Below, piece after piece: positions 5,535-6,294 of a stretch of 6,294 bases of DNA. This stretch comes from Bacillota bacterium (GTDB lineage: Bacteria > Bacillota > Clostridia > Tissierellales > Sedimentibacteraceae). A program made the position numbers and the translations under genes. Every line of letters starts with the position of its first letter. Positions within the stretch are counted from its first letter, which is position 1. Below the pieces are notes generated by a model. That model worked only from the letters and a program-made list of their open reading frames with translations, searched no databases and was not told where the DNA came from. The DNA is taken from assembly GCA_023425285.1 (NCBI GenBank), contig JAFACY010000021.1, positions 1-6,294 on the forward strand, given 5' to 3'.

Positions 5535-5554
5535 CGATAAATTCTAATTTATCG
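5535..5554. repeat. Perfect inverted repeat spanning the VOC gene stop codon
   Basis: CGATAAATT, two bases, AATTTATCG: 9-bp perfect arms. The stop codon of the VOC gene (5549-5551) lies inside the right arm. No T tract follows on the minus strand (GGCGGATTTG), so it is a poor intrinsic terminator; a 3'-end stabilising hairpin or a protein-binding site are alternatives. Confidence 0.5.
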
Positions 5555-5974
5555 TTCTGTTTGTTCAGTCATCAAGCCCCAGCGGAATCCAAATTTGTCG
5601 ATAAATACAACCATGCAAGAACTATATGTCGTGCTCTGCATCTGATAAATTGTCTCGCTGTCTTCACGTAAAACTTCATACGCCCGCTGAACTTCTTCCT
5701 TTGTATCAAATGTTACTGTGAGTGATAATGATAAACTTGTTACAAAATCCACATCCATATTATCACACATCATAATCCTTTGGTTACCGATAAATAATTC
5801 CGCATGATAAATATAGTTTTTTTGTTCTGAAGACAGTTCTTTATTCCAGTCTGCTTTATTTGCATCAGAATATCGAAGCAGACATCCAAGCGTCGCATGG
5901 AAAGCCTTTTGATATAAGTTTAAAGCCTCTTCGCAACGTCCTGCAAAATTAAAATTAGGAGTGATAATTGCCAT
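5549..5974 (-). CDS. VOC-superfamily protein, PhnB-like (glyoxalase/bleomycin resistance fold)
   Basis: 141 aa, the usual length for the PhnB-like (3-dmu-9_3-mt) branch of VOC proteins. It opens with NFNFAGRCEEALNLYQKAFHA, in which the F-G-CEEAL-Y-KAF pattern is typical, followed by a YIYHAELFIGNQRIMMCDN segment (55-72) with His57 and Glu59, a TVTFDTKEEVQRAYE strand-helix (86-100), and the closing DKFGFRWGLM segment (126-135) found in nearly all relatives. The fold comes from paired beta-alpha-beta-beta-beta units that build a metal or ligand cup; the substrate of this clostridial group is not known, and it should not be called a resistance gene without proof. The start at 5974 follows AAGGGGA (5983-5989) at good distance, and a TATAAT lies 40 nt further up. 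Strand and spacing would allow read-through into the CPBP gene. Confidence 0.87.
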   Translation of the reverse strand: MAIITPNFNFAGRCEEALNLYQKAFHATLGCLLRYSDANKADWNKELSSEQKNYIYHAELFIGNQRIMMCDNMDVDFVTSLSLSLTVTFDTKEEVQRAYEVLREDSETIYQMQSTTYSSCMVVFIDKFGFRWGLMTEQTER

Positions 5975-6028
5975 TTACTTAATCCCCTTCTATTTTCATA
6001 AATTCCTGTTTATCCTTATATTACTGCT

Positions 6029-6057
6029 ATTATAACCTATCTGAAAGCAAAAATAAA
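6029..6057 (-). promoter_or_regulatory. Candidate promoter of the VOC gene
   Basis: A perfect TATAAT (minus strand, 6034-6029) lies 39 nt upstream of the Shine-Dalgarno. At 17-nt spacing the -35 position (6057-6052) reads TTTATT, a weak match inside a T-rich run. That run contains CTGTTTATTTTTGC, the same 14-mer that precedes the plus-strand TATAAT at 635-640. Confidence 0.5.
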
Positions 6058-6115
6058 CAGACAAATCTCATATATAATTTGATTGTTTATGATATTTTTC
6101 GGTAGCAATATAATT

Positions 6116-6294
6116 TTAAAGAAGAGACAAATGATTAACCATGATATATTCCTCTGAATTTTCATCAATAATCTGAAATCCAAGAGAGAGATACATGTTC
6201 AACGCATAGTTATCTTTTTGTACCGCTAAAGAAGTTTTTTTATACCCGGCATTTTTCAGATATTCTAACATCTTCTTCATCAAATTAGTTCCTA
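6116..6294 (-). CDS. GNAT-type N-acetyltransferase, C-terminal end only
   Basis: The last 58 codons and stop of a gene that begins beyond the right window edge. The visible part starts at G-T-NLMKKMLEYLKNAGYKK, the end of the acetyl-CoA loop and the following helix, then SLAVQKDNYALNMYLSLGFQ, the classic GNAT ending in which an Asn, a Tyr and an L-GF turn follow each other, and closes with IIDENSEEYIMV. This matches the C-terminal part of RimI-like and other single-domain GNAT enzymes. Which amine is acetylated cannot be told. The 141-nt gap to the VOC start holds that gene's promoter; I see no clear terminator there. It is unrelated in detail to the YoaP-like GNAT at 2632-3378. Confidence 0.83.
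   Translation of the reverse strand, partial: GTNLMKKMLEYLKNAGYKKTSLAVQKDNYALNMYLSLGFQIIDENSEEYIMVNHLSLL

Overview
The window looks like a stretch of a low-GC Gram-positive chromosome, most likely a member of the Clostridia close to Lachnospiraceae. This rests on the AT-rich sequence, strong AGGAGG-type ribosome binding sites, sigma-A-like promoters with extended -10 boxes, a lipoprotein-type CapA, and the particular PhnB-like VOC and HelD variants. The assignment is inference from style and protein resemblance, not from a marker gene. Every supported gene lies on the minus strand, so the window reads biologically from right to left.

From right to left: the C-terminal end of a GNAT acetyltransferase (6116-6294, cut by the window edge); a PhnB-like VOC protein (5549-5974) with its own promoter; a CPBP/Abi-type membrane protein (4659-5441) with degenerate catalytic motifs; a 58-nt near-perfect inverted repeat that probably acts as terminator (4515-4572), next to an AT palindrome (4574-4605); a scrambled patch holding a fragment resembling the tail of clostridial RlmD/RumA-annotated proteins (4207-4422), a RhuM-family gene truncated after about 102 residues (3808-4149), and an unrecognised 69-aa ORF (3612-3821); a probable two-gene operon of a YoaP-like GNAT fusion (2632-3378) and a histidine phosphatase (2006-2575), closed by a clear intrinsic terminator (1929-1966); a CapA-family lipoprotein (665-1840); and the N-terminal third or less of a HelD-type RNA polymerase-associated ATPase (1-548).

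The genes do not form one pathway. Most look like small independent transcription units of housekeeping or stress-accessory type (RNA polymerase recycling, surface polymer or envelope phosphoesterase, acetyltransferases, VOC protein, membrane CPBP protein). The patch from about 3600 to 4610 differs: broken genes, abrupt homology ends and inverted repeats suggest past insertion and deletion. I see no convincing new multi-gene system. The points most worth a second look are that mosaic patch, the paired inverted repeats beside it, the CPBP protein lacking its usual histidine motif, and a promoter-like site on the plus strand aimed into the 3' end of capA.
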